Of a stretch of DNA of 64,000 bases, positions 18,415-26,731 are shown in pieces. The position numbers and the translations under genes are program-made. The notes beneath the pieces were generated by a model. It made no database searches. It saw only the letters and a program-made list of their open reading frames with translations, and was not told the DNA's origin. Every line of letters starts with the position of its first letter. Position 1 is the first letter of the stretch. Where the stretch lies: positions 62,001-126,000 of the forward strand of contig NZ_BBYA01000001.1 in assembly GCF_001050275.1 (NCBI RefSeq), given 5' to 3'. Origin of the DNA: Leptolinea tardivitalis. GTDB lineage: Bacteria; Chloroflexota; Anaerolineae; Anaerolineales; Anaerolineaceae.

Positions 18415-18672
18415 TTAGTCCATCCCACTTTCATCAGAATTATCCTCCAAAAGAGGGTGATTTGGTTTTTCTTGTAGATGCTTCACTCTTTCAGAAAGCT
18501 CCTGAAGGCTGCGGTCTTCTTTTTCCCAGGGTTTCTGCAATGTTGATCCAGCTTTACGCCAGAGGTCCATATGCTGCCGGGTGCCTTTACCCTTGAACAT
18601 GGACCATAAGGCAATATTAATAAAGATGATTAATCCCACCAACAGGTATGGGGCGATATCCATGAGACTCAT
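18415..18672 (-). CDS. Small single-span membrane protein of unknown function
   Basis: An 85-residue protein, not recognised. One hydrophobic segment (about 6-26) is followed by a charged helical region (LQELSERVKHLQEKPN) that could form a short coiled coil. It starts five bases after the HAD gene stop codon and precedes the protease gene by 29 bases, so all three may share a transcript. It may be a small partner of the protease or a membrane anchor; that is only inference from position. Confidence 0.6.
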   Translation of the reverse strand: MSLMDIAPYLLVGLIIFINIALWSMFKGKGTRQHMDLWRKAGSTLQKPWEKEDRSLQELSERVKHLQEKPNHPLLEDNSDESGMD

Positions 18673-18677
18673 GTTTT

Positions 18678-19337
18678 TCAGCCTCCATTATGTCCGTTCG
18701 ATGAAAACACGTCAGGAAGGTCTTGAATGCGCGGGATGCACTCATCATAGTCCCACGAAAGCTGGGTTGATCCTACCCGAATGGTTCCCATTCCCAAAGA
18801 ACGGGCGGTTGCCAGGTTGGATTGCGAATCGTCCAGCATGATACAACGTGCAGGATCAGATTCGGCCAGGGATACAGCTTTGCTGAACGCTTCAGGCATG
18901 GGTTTGCAATGAGGATCTATATCATGGATGTCAATGATCTTTTCAAATAACGGAAGAATTTCCAGAGCCTTCAAAACGCGGTAGGCATGATTCCGGTCGG
19001 CATTGGTGAAAATTACTTTTTTCTGCGGGTAAGTGGAGAGCATCTTCCCCAGTTGCGGGTCGGGTTTGAGGTAATCCTGCATGGGAATATCGTGAACAAA
19101 ATCAAGATAATCCTGCGGGTCCACATCATAAAGGGCGATCAGACCCCGCAGGGTTGTGCCGTATGTATTGAACAGGTTGGCGCGTAATGTTGGGATGGTT
19201 TCCCAGTCCAGACCGAGGCGGATATGCATATACAGGCCAATACGTTCGCGAATTGCCTGCCAGATTCCGGTGGAAGATTCATACAGCGTATCATCCAGAT
19301 CGAAAAGAAGGGTGGTGTAATTTTCTGAATGTAGCAA
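18678..19337 (-). CDS. HAD-superfamily hydrolase, pyrimidine 5'-nucleotidase-like
   Basis: A 219-residue HAD phosphatase. Motif I is LLFDLDDTLYES with the nucleophile and acid aspartates, followed by a helical cap. Motif II is VIFTNADRNHA, motif III Lys in CKPMPEAFSKAV, and motif IV CIMLDDSQSNLATARSLGM. The DDTLYE and TNADRNHA wording is that of the Sdt1/Phm8-like pyrimidine 5'-nucleotidase branch, which removes phosphate from UMP or CMP. The start is taken as TTG at 19337, with AGGA at good spacing. It is divergent from mutL. Confidence 0.85.
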   Translation of the reverse strand: MLHSENYTTLLFDLDDTLYESSTGIWQAIRERIGLYMHIRLGLDWETIPTLRANLFNTYGTTLRGLIALYDVDPQDYLDFVHDIPMQDYLKPDPQLGKMLSTYPQKKVIFTNADRNHAYRVLKALEILPLFEKIIDIHDIDPHCKPMPEAFSKAVSLAESDPARCIMLDDSQSNLATARSLGMGTIRVGSTQLSWDYDECIPRIQDLPDVFSSNGHNGG

Positions 19338-19347
19338 TCGGTTTCCT

Positions 19348-19366
19348 TTCGGCTGCCGCAGCCGAA
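19348..19366. repeat. Inverted repeat between the HAD gene and mutL
   Basis: TTCGGCTG, a three-base loop, and CAGCCGAA form a perfect eight-base-pair hairpin in the 78-base divergent gap, just upstream of the HAD ribosome site. It could be an operator or a leader hairpin. No further copy was noticed. Confidence 0.4.
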
Positions 19367-19415
19367 ATTCGCTTTAGGCAGACAGGTTGATTATAATCAT
19401 GCCGGGCAGGCTTGC

Positions 19416-21158
19416 GTGACCATACAAATATTACCCGATGAAGTGGCTTCACAGATTGCCGCCGGAGAGGTTGTGGAACGACCCGCTTCGGTGGTGAAGG
19501 AACTGGTCGAGAATGCACTCGATGCCGGTGCAACGTCGATTCACATAAAAGTGGATGCCGCCGGCAAACGTTTGATTGAAGTTAGTGATGACGGCTGCGG
19601 AATTTCGATGGAAGAAATGCGTATCGCCATGGCACGGCATGCCACCAGCAAATTACGCCGTGCAGAGGACCTTTTCCATATCACTTCACTGGGTTTTCGC
19701 GGGGAAGCACTGGCTTCCATCGCGTCTGTGTCTCGCATGACCCTTGAATCAAAAACCAGGACTGAAAAAACAGGTGCCCGGTTAATTGTAGAAGGGGGAA
19801 AGGAGAGCCAGTTCGAACCGGCCGGTCTCCCCGGTGGAACCACTGTACGGGTGGAAGATCTGTTCCTCACGGTTCCCGCCCGTTTGAAATTCCTGAAAAC
19901 CGATGCCACAGAACGGTCGCAAATAGATAGTCTTGTGGCTCGCTATGCTCTGGCTTATCCGGATGTCCGTTTTCAACTGGTGCAGGATGGGCATTCCAGC
20001 CTGTCAACACCCGGTAATGGGAATCGACGGGAAGTTCTGGCAGGGCTTTATGGGGTTGACCTGGCCAGACAGATGATCGAAGTCCTGCTACAGGAAGAGA
20101 ATTTGAATCTCACCGGTTTTATCAGCCCGGTATCGGTCACCCGTGCCACCCGCCGTGATATTACCTTCTTTGTCAACGGCCGCTGGGTTCAGGATCCGGC
20201 GCTGAGCAGTGCATTGGTGCAGGCATATCACACAATGCTTATGGTTGGCCGGTATCCGGCGGCTGCCCTGTTTTTAAAGCTCGAACCGGAAGAAGTGGAT
20301 GTGAATGTGCACCCGGCCAAGGCAGAAGTGCGTTTTCGAAGCCAGGATAAGGTTTTCAGTGTGGTACAGAGAGGTGTCCGCCGGGCTCTACTGGCTTCTT
20401 CACCGGTTCCCTATATCCAGCCGTCTCGCTGGGAAATGTCTTCTCCACAACCACCGCTGGTTTCTCCTGATTGGCAGATGGCCGTGGAAGCCAAGCCACC
20501 GGCGGATGCCCACGAAGAGCCGGGTTTACAGCCGCCATCCACTATGCCGCAGCCGCCTGTTTTCTCTGCAGGAATTTTGCCGCTGCTAAGGTTGGTCGGG
20601 CAAATCGGAGCCACCTACCTGGTGGCGGAAGCTCCTGATGGGCTGTATTTAATTGATCAACATGCTGCCCATGAACGGATTTTATTCGAACGGATGATGC
20701 ACAGCACCCGGGGAACATTGCCTTCTCAGACTCTCCTGCAACCAGAGGTGGTTGAACTCCCCCCGCAATCATCCCGATTTATTTCAGAACAGATTTCTGT
20801 ACTAAATCAATATGGATTTGATATTGAACCATTTGGTCCACATGCTTTTAGAGTCAGAGCCATACCAGCATTGTTGACCAACCTGCATCCATCCGCTGCA
20901 CTGTCTACTCTGGTGGAAGATTTTGAAGAAGACGAAGCTCCCTTGCAGAATCAACGGGAAGCCCGGCTGGTGGCGCGTATATGCAAACGGGCTGCGGTAA
21001 AAGCCGGACAACTTCTTTCAGAAGAAGAGCAAAAAGCATTATTGTTGGACCTGGAAGCCTGTCAGTCTCCGCGCACCTGCCCCCACGGCCGGCCGACCAT
21101 GATTCATCTATCCATTGATCTATTGGAACGGCAATTTGGCCGCCGGGGAGCCCGCTAG
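19416..21158 (+). CDS. mutL: DNA mismatch repair protein MutL (endonuclease type)
   Basis: A 580-residue MutL from a GTG start. The N-terminal GHKL ATPase has the expected motifs: IAAGEVVERPASVVKELVENALDAGAT, DDGCGI, RHATSK and FRGEALASI. A Pro-rich linker (about 330-385) leads to the C-terminal dimerisation domain. That domain carries DQHAAHERILFE, the metal-binding DQHAx2Ex4E motif of MutL proteins with nicking activity, and CPHGRPT near the end. It should therefore nick DNA in methyl-independent mismatch repair, with MutS encoded elsewhere. It is convergent with the sirtuin gene with a four-base overlap. Confidence 0.96.
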   Translation: MTIQILPDEVASQIAAGEVVERPASVVKELVENALDAGATSIHIKVDAAGKRLIEVSDDGCGISMEEMRIAMARHATSKLRRAEDLFHITSLGFRGEALASIASVSRMTLESKTRTEKTGARLIVEGGKESQFEPAGLPGGTTVRVEDLFLTVPARLKFLKTDATERSQIDSLVARYALAYPDVRFQLVQDGHSSLSTPGNGNRREVLAGLYGVDLARQMIEVLLQEENLNLTGFISPVSVTRATRRDITFFVNGRWVQDPALSSALVQAYHTMLMVGRYPAAALFLKLEPEEVDVNVHPAKAEVRFRSQDKVFSVVQRGVRRALLASSPVPYIQPSRWEMSSPQPPLVSPDWQMAVEAKPPADAHEEPGLQPPSTMPQPPVFSAGILPLLRLVGQIGATYLVAEAPDGLYLIDQHAAHERILFERMMHSTRGTLPSQTLLQPEVVELPPQSSRFISEQISVLNQYGFDIEPFGPHAFRVRAIPALLTNLHPSAALSTLVEDFEEDEAPLQNQREARLVARICKRAAVKAGQLLSEEEQKALLLDLEACQSPRTCPHGRPTMIHLSIDLLERQFGRRGAR

Positions 21159-21925
21159 GCGAGTATCTGTCGGCAGAGTTCGGGCATTCCTTTTGCCACA
21201 TCCACAGGCAGAACAACCTCCGCAACCGAATCCAGGAAGGTGGGGGTGAGATTCATGATGACAATCTGCGCCCCTTTTTGAAATCCTTCCAATGGCAGCG
21301 ATGAGGCAGGCATCACTTCAAGCGAGGTACCAGCCACCAGAATCACATCAGCCTGCTGGCAGGAAAACTCTGCCTGTTCCCAGGCGTCTACGGGAAGCAT
21401 CTCTTCATACAGGATGATATCGGGTTTCAGGAATGCTCCGCAGCGCGGGCAGACGGGCAGAATGTGCTCCTTAAGCCATCGGTCCAGGTAATCATCGACT
21501 TTTTCGATCTTTTGGCATGTCAGACAAACCAGGTGATTCATATTGCCATGCAGTTCGATCACATCAGAAGCTCCGGCTTTCTGATGCAAACCATCAATAT
21601 TCTGCGTAATTATGGTTTCAAGCCGGTTGGAAGATTGAAGTTGAGCCAGGGCGTAGTGAGCGGGGTTGGGTGAGGCTTGGAAAATTTGGCCGGTTAAAGG
21701 TTCAAGCCAGTCAAAAAAAGCCTGTGGCCGTTCCCTGAAAGCTGTCAGAGAAGCGACTTCCATGGGATCAAACGTATTCCACAATCCGCTGGACGCAGAC
21801 CGAAAATCAGGAATTCCCGATGGCACAGAGATTCCTGCTCCGGTGAATGCCACAACTCTTCTCCCCGGACGGAAGAGACGGGCGGCTGTGTGATACCTCT
21901 CTTCTAAATCATCAGGGAAGATCAC
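21155..21925 (-). CDS. NAD-dependent protein deacylase (Sir2 family)
   Basis: A 256-residue sirtuin, which removes acyl groups from lysines using NAD. Motifs are complete: GAGISVPSGIPDFRS for NAD binding, TQNIDGLHQKAG, the catalytic His in IELHGN, the zinc cysteines in CLTC and CPRC, and GTSLEVMPA. The class III/U feature YXXR is not evident, so preference among acetyl, succinyl or other acyl groups is not predicted. Its start overlaps the stop of the upstream receiver-ATPase gene (ATGA), so the two are probably co-translated. Confidence 0.93.
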   Translation of the reverse strand: MIFPDDLEERYHTAARLFRPGRRVVAFTGAGISVPSGIPDFRSASSGLWNTFDPMEVASLTAFRERPQAFFDWLEPLTGQIFQASPNPAHYALAQLQSSNRLETIITQNIDGLHQKAGASDVIELHGNMNHLVCLTCQKIEKVDDYLDRWLKEHILPVCPRCGAFLKPDIILYEEMLPVDAWEQAEFSCQQADVILVAGTSLEVMPASSLPLEGFQKGAQIVIMNLTPTFLDSVAEVVLPVDVAKGMPELCRQILA

Positions 21926-23061
21926 TTTTTAGCCAGAATTGTCTCCGCAAGGCGAACAAACTGCTGGGAAAGCAGGCTTTCTGGTTGCAGTACAGAGAGC
22001 GGGACAGACCGCGTGGCCGCCTGGTAAGCCAGTTCAGGAGCTGGAGGCATTAATAAAGCGATGGGTACTCCCAGAGCTTCTTGCATCTGGGGTAAAGTCA
22101 ATTGAATATCTGAGCGGGCCCGGTTAACTGCCACAACAGTGACTTTGCGAGATTTGCCAAACCCGAGCGAATCCATCTCCTGCATCATGGCTTTTGTGCG
22201 CCGCATGGTGGTGGGATCGGGATCAACAACCAGAACGGCTTCATTGCAGATGCCCAGAATTCGCCGCCAGTTTGGATTGCAGGGTGAACCAATATCCAGA
22301 AGGAGATACTCACTCATGTCCGTCAATTCACGGAGCAGGGCATCCAACTGGGCGACATTGGCCGATGTTTCCTGATCTTTCAATTTTGGCGATGCCATTA
22401 ATAAATGAATGCCGTATGTCGTCAGGATCAATTCATTCTTGACCAGATTGCGGTTGATGTTTTCAGGTGTGGTCGTAATGATTTTATTCAAACCTTCCGA
22501 ATCGGAATGCCCGAGTTCCCAGGCCCATGATCCATAACCGGGAATAGTCTCGACTGCGGCCGTAAACTTCTGTGTCTTGTTGTATATGGAGATAGCCAGA
22601 TTGAGAACCAGGGTAGATACGCCCAACCCGCCGCGCGATGCCATGAATCCCATAACCGTACAATCCGATTGTACGGTCTTTGCTTTGCTGGCTGCCCGAC
22701 TTAATACGGCTTTTACATGTGCCACCAGTTCAGCCGGGTGAATGGGTTTGGTAAGGTAATCATCAACACCGGTTTCATAACCGGTAATTTTATCTTCAAT
22801 ACCCGCCTTGGCTGTAAACATTAAAACCGGGATTGTGCTGATGGCGGTATCCTGGCGAATATTCTTCATCACCTGATACCCATCCATATCGGGCATCATT
22901 ATATCCAGAATAATCAGGTTAGGCCGTTCGCTGTGTGCAAGGGTTAACGCCTGCTGGCCGTTACTGGCCGCAACGATTTGGAATCCTCCCCGTTCAAGGA
23001 TCAAACCAACCAGTCGAAGGGTCTCTAAATCATCATCGACGATAAGAATTTTCTCCGCCAT
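21922..23061 (-). CDS. Receiver domain fused to ParA/MinD-like ATPase (CpaE/TadZ type)
   Basis: A 379-residue fusion. Residues 1-120 are a response-regulator receiver: VDDD at the start, the phospho-acceptor Asp in LIILDIMMPDMDGYQ, Thr in MFTAKA, and Lys in LTKPIHP. Residues about 138-379 are a MinD/ParA-like domain whose P-loop reads ASRGGLGVST. Here the usual signature KGGxGKT lysines are absent, as in CpaE/TadZ proteins that position pilus or other polar machines. The Walker-B-like strand is YLLLDIGSPCN. No tad pilus genes are nearby, so its partner is unknown. It is preceded by a GGTGAGGG ribosome site and followed, with overlap, by the sirtuin gene. Confidence 0.8.
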   Translation of the reverse strand: MAEKILIVDDDLETLRLVGLILERGGFQIVAASNGQQALTLAHSERPNLIILDIMMPDMDGYQVMKNIRQDTAISTIPVLMFTAKAGIEDKITGYETGVDDYLTKPIHPAELVAHVKAVLSRAASKAKTVQSDCTVMGFMASRGGLGVSTLVLNLAISIYNKTQKFTAAVETIPGYGSWAWELGHSDSEGLNKIITTTPENINRNLVKNELILTTYGIHLLMASPKLKDQETSANVAQLDALLRELTDMSEYLLLDIGSPCNPNWRRILGICNEAVLVVDPDPTTMRRTKAMMQEMDSLGFGKSRKVTVVAVNRARSDIQLTLPQMQEALGVPIALLMPPAPELAYQAATRSVPLSVLQPESLLSQQFVRLAETILAKK

Positions 23062-23214
23062 ATACCCTCACCTTTATGCGAAATCCCAAGTCAGTCTAGC
23101 ATAATCCCAAAGTATCGACAAGCGTTAAGTATCTGAAAGGATTTTAATTTATTTTAATGAATATAGTGAAAAAAGGGAAATTTTATTTTTTATCGATTGA
23201 AATTCAGTGAGCAT

Positions 23215-23223
23215 TGCTATAAT
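23215..23223 (+). promoter_or_regulatory. Extended -10 promoter of tilS, possibly leaderless
   Basis: TGCTATAAT at 23215-23223 is a consensus extended -10. Six bases then lead to a GTG at 23230, which would be exactly the transcript start. A partial -35 (TTGAAA, 23197-23202) is 15 bases upstream. Confidence 0.5.
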
Positions 23224-23229
23224 GACCGT

Positions 23230-24663
23230 GTGAATCTCCCTGATTTCCAAAAGAATTGTTCGGATTACTGTCATCTTTCATTGGATAAACCCATTCTTGT
23301 CGGTTTTTCCGGTGGAGCCGATAGTCTCAGTTTACTGATTTTGCTGCAAAGGGCCGGTTTTGAGGTTTTTGCCGCGCATTTTAATCATCACTTACGCGAT
23401 GAAGCCGATCGTGATGAGCAGGCAGCCGGAAAGATGGCTGCGTCACTGGGCATTCCTTTCTTTTCTGGCAGTGGAGATGTCAATGCGCTGGTGAAGGAAA
23501 AGAAGCTTTCTGTCGAAGAAGCTGCCCGGCAGTCACGGTATCAGTGGCTTCTTGACCAGGCTGAGATGCTGGGTGTTCAAGCCGTGGCTGTTGCCCATAC
23601 GGCGGATGACCAGGTAGAGACAGTGTTGATGCACTTGTTAAGAGGAACAGGATTGGATGGATTGACCGGAATGCCTTTTCGTCAAATCTTTCCCCTGTGG
23701 AATCCCCGGCTGCCGGTTGTCAGACCCTTACTGAGCATCTGGCGCAAAGACACCGAAGCCATCTGCAAGGATAGTGGATTGGTCCCTGTGCAGGATGAGA
23801 GTAACCAATCCACCCGGTATTTCCGCAATCGGATTCGATTGGAATTGATTCCATACTTGCAGGAATACAACCCGCAGATAAAAAACCACCTTTTACAAAC
23901 TGCCTGTATCCTGGCAGATGAACAGTCTATCATTGAAATGACCAAAGAAGATGCCTGGGCGAAGAGCTTGCATCAAAAGGGGGATCGATGGGTTTCGATG
24001 AACAGGCAACCTCTGGAAACATTCTCTGAGGGACTTCGCCGGTCAACATTACGGCGTGCACTCGTGGAATTGAAACCAGATATCCGGGATATTGATTTTC
24101 AAATTACCGAGCGATTATCTGAATTCGTTCTGCATGGAACACGATCAGGTGAAATGCATGTTTTTTCTGACATCTGGGCAGAAGCCTCCACTGGAGGAAT
24201 AACCCTTTGGCGGGGAAGGCCAGGCTTGAGCCAGATGTATCCACAACTTGAAGCAGGGAAAGAACTCCAATTGACCATCCCCGGAATTTGGACATTTCCA
24301 GGTTGGCGCATTGAATTGTGTAACGATGAATTATTCTCTGCCCTTGAAGCCATACATCAAGGTGGATCAACCGACCATGTATGGTTGGATGCAGACCGTT
24401 TATCTCTCCCATTATTACTTAGAAGAGCATATGCAGGAGAACGAATTGCACCTCTGGGAATGGGCGGTAAGACTCAAAAATTATCTGATTATTGGGTTAA
24501 TCATAAAATTCCCCGACTGGCAAGACAAAACTGGCCGCTAGTCGTCAGCGGTAGTGACATCATCTGGGTGGCCGGGGTAGGTATCAGCGAAAAAGCGGCG
24601 GTCACCCCGGAGACTAGGCAGGTTGTGCGGCTTTCTCTTCAGATTCACCAGCCAGGCGGCTGA
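23230..24663 (+). CDS. tilS: tRNA(Ile)-lysidine synthase
   Basis: A protein of 477 residues from GTG at 23230. It joins lysine to cytidine 34 of tRNA-Ile(CAU) so that AUA is read as isoleucine; it is essential in most bacteria. The PP-loop is FSGGADSLS (from residue 26), followed by HFNHHLR and AVAHTADDQVETVLMHLLRGTGLDGLTGM as in the family. The C-terminal TilS domain shows LLLRRAYAGERIAPLGMGG and DYWVNHKIPRLARQNWPLV. A TTG at 23197 would lengthen the frame but lies at the promoter's -35, so 23230 is preferred. It overlaps the convergent recombinase gene by 50 bases. Confidence 0.94.
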   Translation: MNLPDFQKNCSDYCHLSLDKPILVGFSGGADSLSLLILLQRAGFEVFAAHFNHHLRDEADRDEQAAGKMAASLGIPFFSGSGDVNALVKEKKLSVEEAARQSRYQWLLDQAEMLGVQAVAVAHTADDQVETVLMHLLRGTGLDGLTGMPFRQIFPLWNPRLPVVRPLLSIWRKDTEAICKDSGLVPVQDESNQSTRYFRNRIRLELIPYLQEYNPQIKNHLLQTACILADEQSIIEMTKEDAWAKSLHQKGDRWVSMNRQPLETFSEGLRRSTLRRALVELKPDIRDIDFQITERLSEFVLHGTRSGEMHVFSDIWAEASTGGITLWRGRPGLSQMYPQLEAGKELQLTIPGIWTFPGWRIELCNDELFSALEAIHQGGSTDHVWLDADRLSLPLLLRRAYAGERIAPLGMGGKTQKLSDYWVNHKIPRLARQNWPLVVSGSDIIWVAGVGISEKAAVTPETRQVVRLSLQIHQPGG

Positions 24664-25543
24664 GTTTATAACTGATTTCCCGCCATTGTATTTTTGAAAT
24701 CCCCAATTTCTGGCGGACTTTATCTTTATCCATTCCTGACTGCCAGTCATTAAGGGCACAGGTCCAACGGCACATATCAAATGAGATATGCTTGGTTATG
24801 CCGGCAGATTTGCCGATATCTTCCAACAAGTATTCGAGTCGGCGCGGTGACCAGGGGAATATTTCATCTGTTGGTTTGTATTGTGCGAGGTATTCTTTGT
24901 AGGCTTCCACCCAATCAGACGTGACCGGAATTTTGCGTTCCTTATAGCGGCTGCCAGGATTGGCATAGCGGATGAAAAGCTGCGGTCCGCCGGGTGCTTC
25001 AAGATCAACATGATTGATTTTGAGAGCCAGGCATTCTCCCTTCTTGATTCCAGTTGTCAAAAGAAGGGAAAGTAAGGCATATGGACGGGCATCCGGTTTA
25101 CCTGACGTATGCCAGGCAGCGGCTGTATCAATTGCCAGCGCAGTCTCTTCGGGGGTCAATACTTCAGGGAAGCGGCTGACTGCGCTCTGTTGAAGAACTC
25201 TTTCTGCGGGATCCGATATTACTACTCCTCCGTGGTTTAACCAGCGGAAAAAGGACTTGATCGAGGTGATGCGGCGTGAAAGACTCTTGGGGCTGCATGG
25301 TACTCCACGGTCATGTTGAAGCCAATGAAGAAAATCATTAATCTCTTTTGTGGTGACTGAATTCACCTTTCGGTCGTCAGAAAAATGGTTGATGAATAAT
25401 TGAAGATCACCGGCAAACGCCTTGATGGTGTGTTCCGATCGTCCCTTGTCGCGAAGGTACATTTTCCATCCTTCCAGGGCGTCGTTCAATGATGTGTCAG
25501 GTGTGATGTGAAAACTGGATGAAATCGCAGGTTGACCGGACAT
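24614..25543 (-). CDS. Degenerate tyrosine recombinase-like protein (XerC/D fold)
   Basis: A 309-residue protein with an N-terminal SAM-like core-binding domain (DKGRSEHTIKAFAGDLQLFINHF) and a C-terminal integrase-fold domain. Several catalytic positions are altered. The first Arg motif reads TTGIKKGECLAL, with Lys where the Arg is expected. The HxLRH box reads DMCRWTCA, so both His residues are lost though Arg remains. The LGH motif is LGI. A Tyr lies near the expected nucleophile position (REISYKL). It may bind DNA without recombining it, or be a specialised enzyme. No attachment repeats or other mobile genes are adjacent. Its extended -10 (TGCTATAGT, 25585-25577) is clear. Confidence 0.7.
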   Translation of the reverse strand: MSGQPAISSSFHITPDTSLNDALEGWKMYLRDKGRSEHTIKAFAGDLQLFINHFSDDRKVNSVTTKEINDFLHWLQHDRGVPCSPKSLSRRITSIKSFFRWLNHGGVVISDPAERVLQQSAVSRFPEVLTPEETALAIDTAAAWHTSGKPDARPYALLSLLLTTGIKKGECLALKINHVDLEAPGGPQLFIRYANPGSRYKERKIPVTSDWVEAYKEYLAQYKPTDEIFPWSPRRLEYLLEDIGKSAGITKHISFDMCRWTCALNDWQSGMDKDKVRQKLGISKIQWREISYKLSRLAGESEEKAAQPA

Positions 25544-25576
25544 ATTCCCTCCGCTTATTTGCGTATAGTCTTGATC

Positions 25577-25585
25577 ACTATAGCA
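25577..25585 (-). promoter_or_regulatory. Extended -10 promoter of the recombinase-like gene
   Basis: Minus-strand positions 25585-25577 read TGCTATAGT. The start codon at 25543 lies about 33 bases on, with a GGAGGG ribosome site. Confidence 0.45.
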
Positions 25586-25627
25586 GGAAAAAACCGTGAT
25601 GTCAAATTGAAAATGTCAAAAAATATT

Positions 25628-26731
25628 TTATGGCTGGAAAATGGCTGTTTGTATCAGATTCCAGGCTGAATTTTGATCCAAAAGAAGTACCTGTTCACCT
25701 CCGGGCATTGTGAAAGGCACGGCTTCTTTGGTAGATAACGCAAACCGGTTGATCCGCTGCCCGGCATATATTGCTGTAGATGATGGTGCCAGAGAGAAAA
25801 GGTCGTCCATAGAGAGGTCCGTTTCTACATGAGGCAGGTAAGCGTTATACAATTCCCCGATTCGTTCATTTGCCCGAATTTCCATGAGGCGGTTGAATAC
25901 GGCCACAAGTACTTCTTGAGTTCGCCGCATCCGATCCGGTTCACCGCCAGCCGTATCGCGCACATACCAGAGTGCGGTCTGGCTGTCCATCTGATTGACA
26001 CCCGGTTCCGCGTCACACCATCCATCAACAGCCTGCGGTAAACTGCAGCGGCTGATCAATTGACTGGCTACCTGAACTTTTATATTCCCGATGGAATCGA
26101 GAATTTCTGCAAAGTTACGGGCATCCACCAGAAGGTATTTATTCGCCCGGAACCCCAGGTTATATTCCAATGTATCCATTACCTTCCCGGCGCCACCGAA
26201 GGATATTGCATTATTCAACCGTTCCATGCCCACATCAGGAATATTCACATACAGAGTAGATGGGATGGATAGCAGGCTGGCTGTTGATTGTCGGGTATTT
26301 ACAGACAAAACTGTAATTGAATCGGCATGCAGAATACTGTCATTAAGATCCACTCCCAGTAGCAAAATACGTAATTGCCCCTCTGGATATGGGTTTTGCC
26401 ACGGCACCCGGACAGGTGTTTCGGGGAAGCGCACACCCGGTAGGGACTGGATGGGAGTGATGGTTGAGGTGGGTACAGGGGTGGGTGGTAAGGTTGGAGT
26501 GAATGACGGTGTAATTGAAGGAAGTTCAATTGTGGGTGTTATTGTTGGAGGAGAAATGGTTTGTGTTGATGAAATGATTGGTTGTTTATTTTCCGGCGTC
26601 TCGGTTACCGGGTGTATTTCAATGGCTGTGCCAAAAATCACACAACCGTAGAGGAAAAATACGACAGAAAGAAGGCAGGCTGTCAGTCGTTTGTGAACGG
26701 TTTTTATTGGATGCAGCTTGTTCTTAATCAT
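25628..26731 (-). CDS. LytR-CpsA-Psr (LCP) family protein with Pro/Thr-rich linker
   Basis: A 367-residue exported protein. A hydrophobic N-terminus (about 15-37) ends in LYGC, which may be a lipoprotein signal or a membrane anchor. A Pro/Thr/Ser-rich linker (about 45-95) follows, then an LCP domain (LRILLLGVD, ADSITVLSVN, YLLVDARNFAEILDSIGNI, DRMRRTQEVL). LCP enzymes attach undecaprenyl-linked glycopolymers to peptidoglycan or proteins. The usual SIPRD motif is SIPST here, losing one conserved Arg, so activity is uncertain. It starts within the stop of the LysM gene (ATGA overlap) and is the last gene of a three-gene envelope unit. Confidence 0.8.
   Translation of the reverse strand: MIKNKLHPIKTVHKRLTACLLSVVFFLYGCVIFGTAIEIHPVTETPENKQPIISSTQTISPPTITPTIELPSITPSFTPTLPPTPVPTSTITPIQSLPGVRFPETPVRVPWQNPYPEGQLRILLLGVDLNDSILHADSITVLSVNTRQSTASLLSIPSTLYVNIPDVGMERLNNAISFGGAGKVMDTLEYNLGFRANKYLLVDARNFAEILDSIGNIKVQVASQLISRCSLPQAVDGWCDAEPGVNQMDSQTALWYVRDTAGGEPDRMRRTQEVLVAVFNRLMEIRANERIGELYNAYLPHVETDLSMDDLFSLAPSSTAIYAGQRINRFALSTKEAVPFTMPGGEQVLLLDQNSAWNLIQTAIFQP

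Noticed and set aside
24614-25543. Integrase as the marker of a prophage or genomic island
   Set aside because: Neighbours are tilS and wall genes; no tRNA, direct repeats, phage or transfer genes are adjacent, and the catalytic residues are degenerate.
26091-26651. Plus-strand ORF rich in Gly and Val opposite the LCP gene
   Set aside because: It is the complement of the Pro/Thr-rich linker; composition alone explains the open frame.
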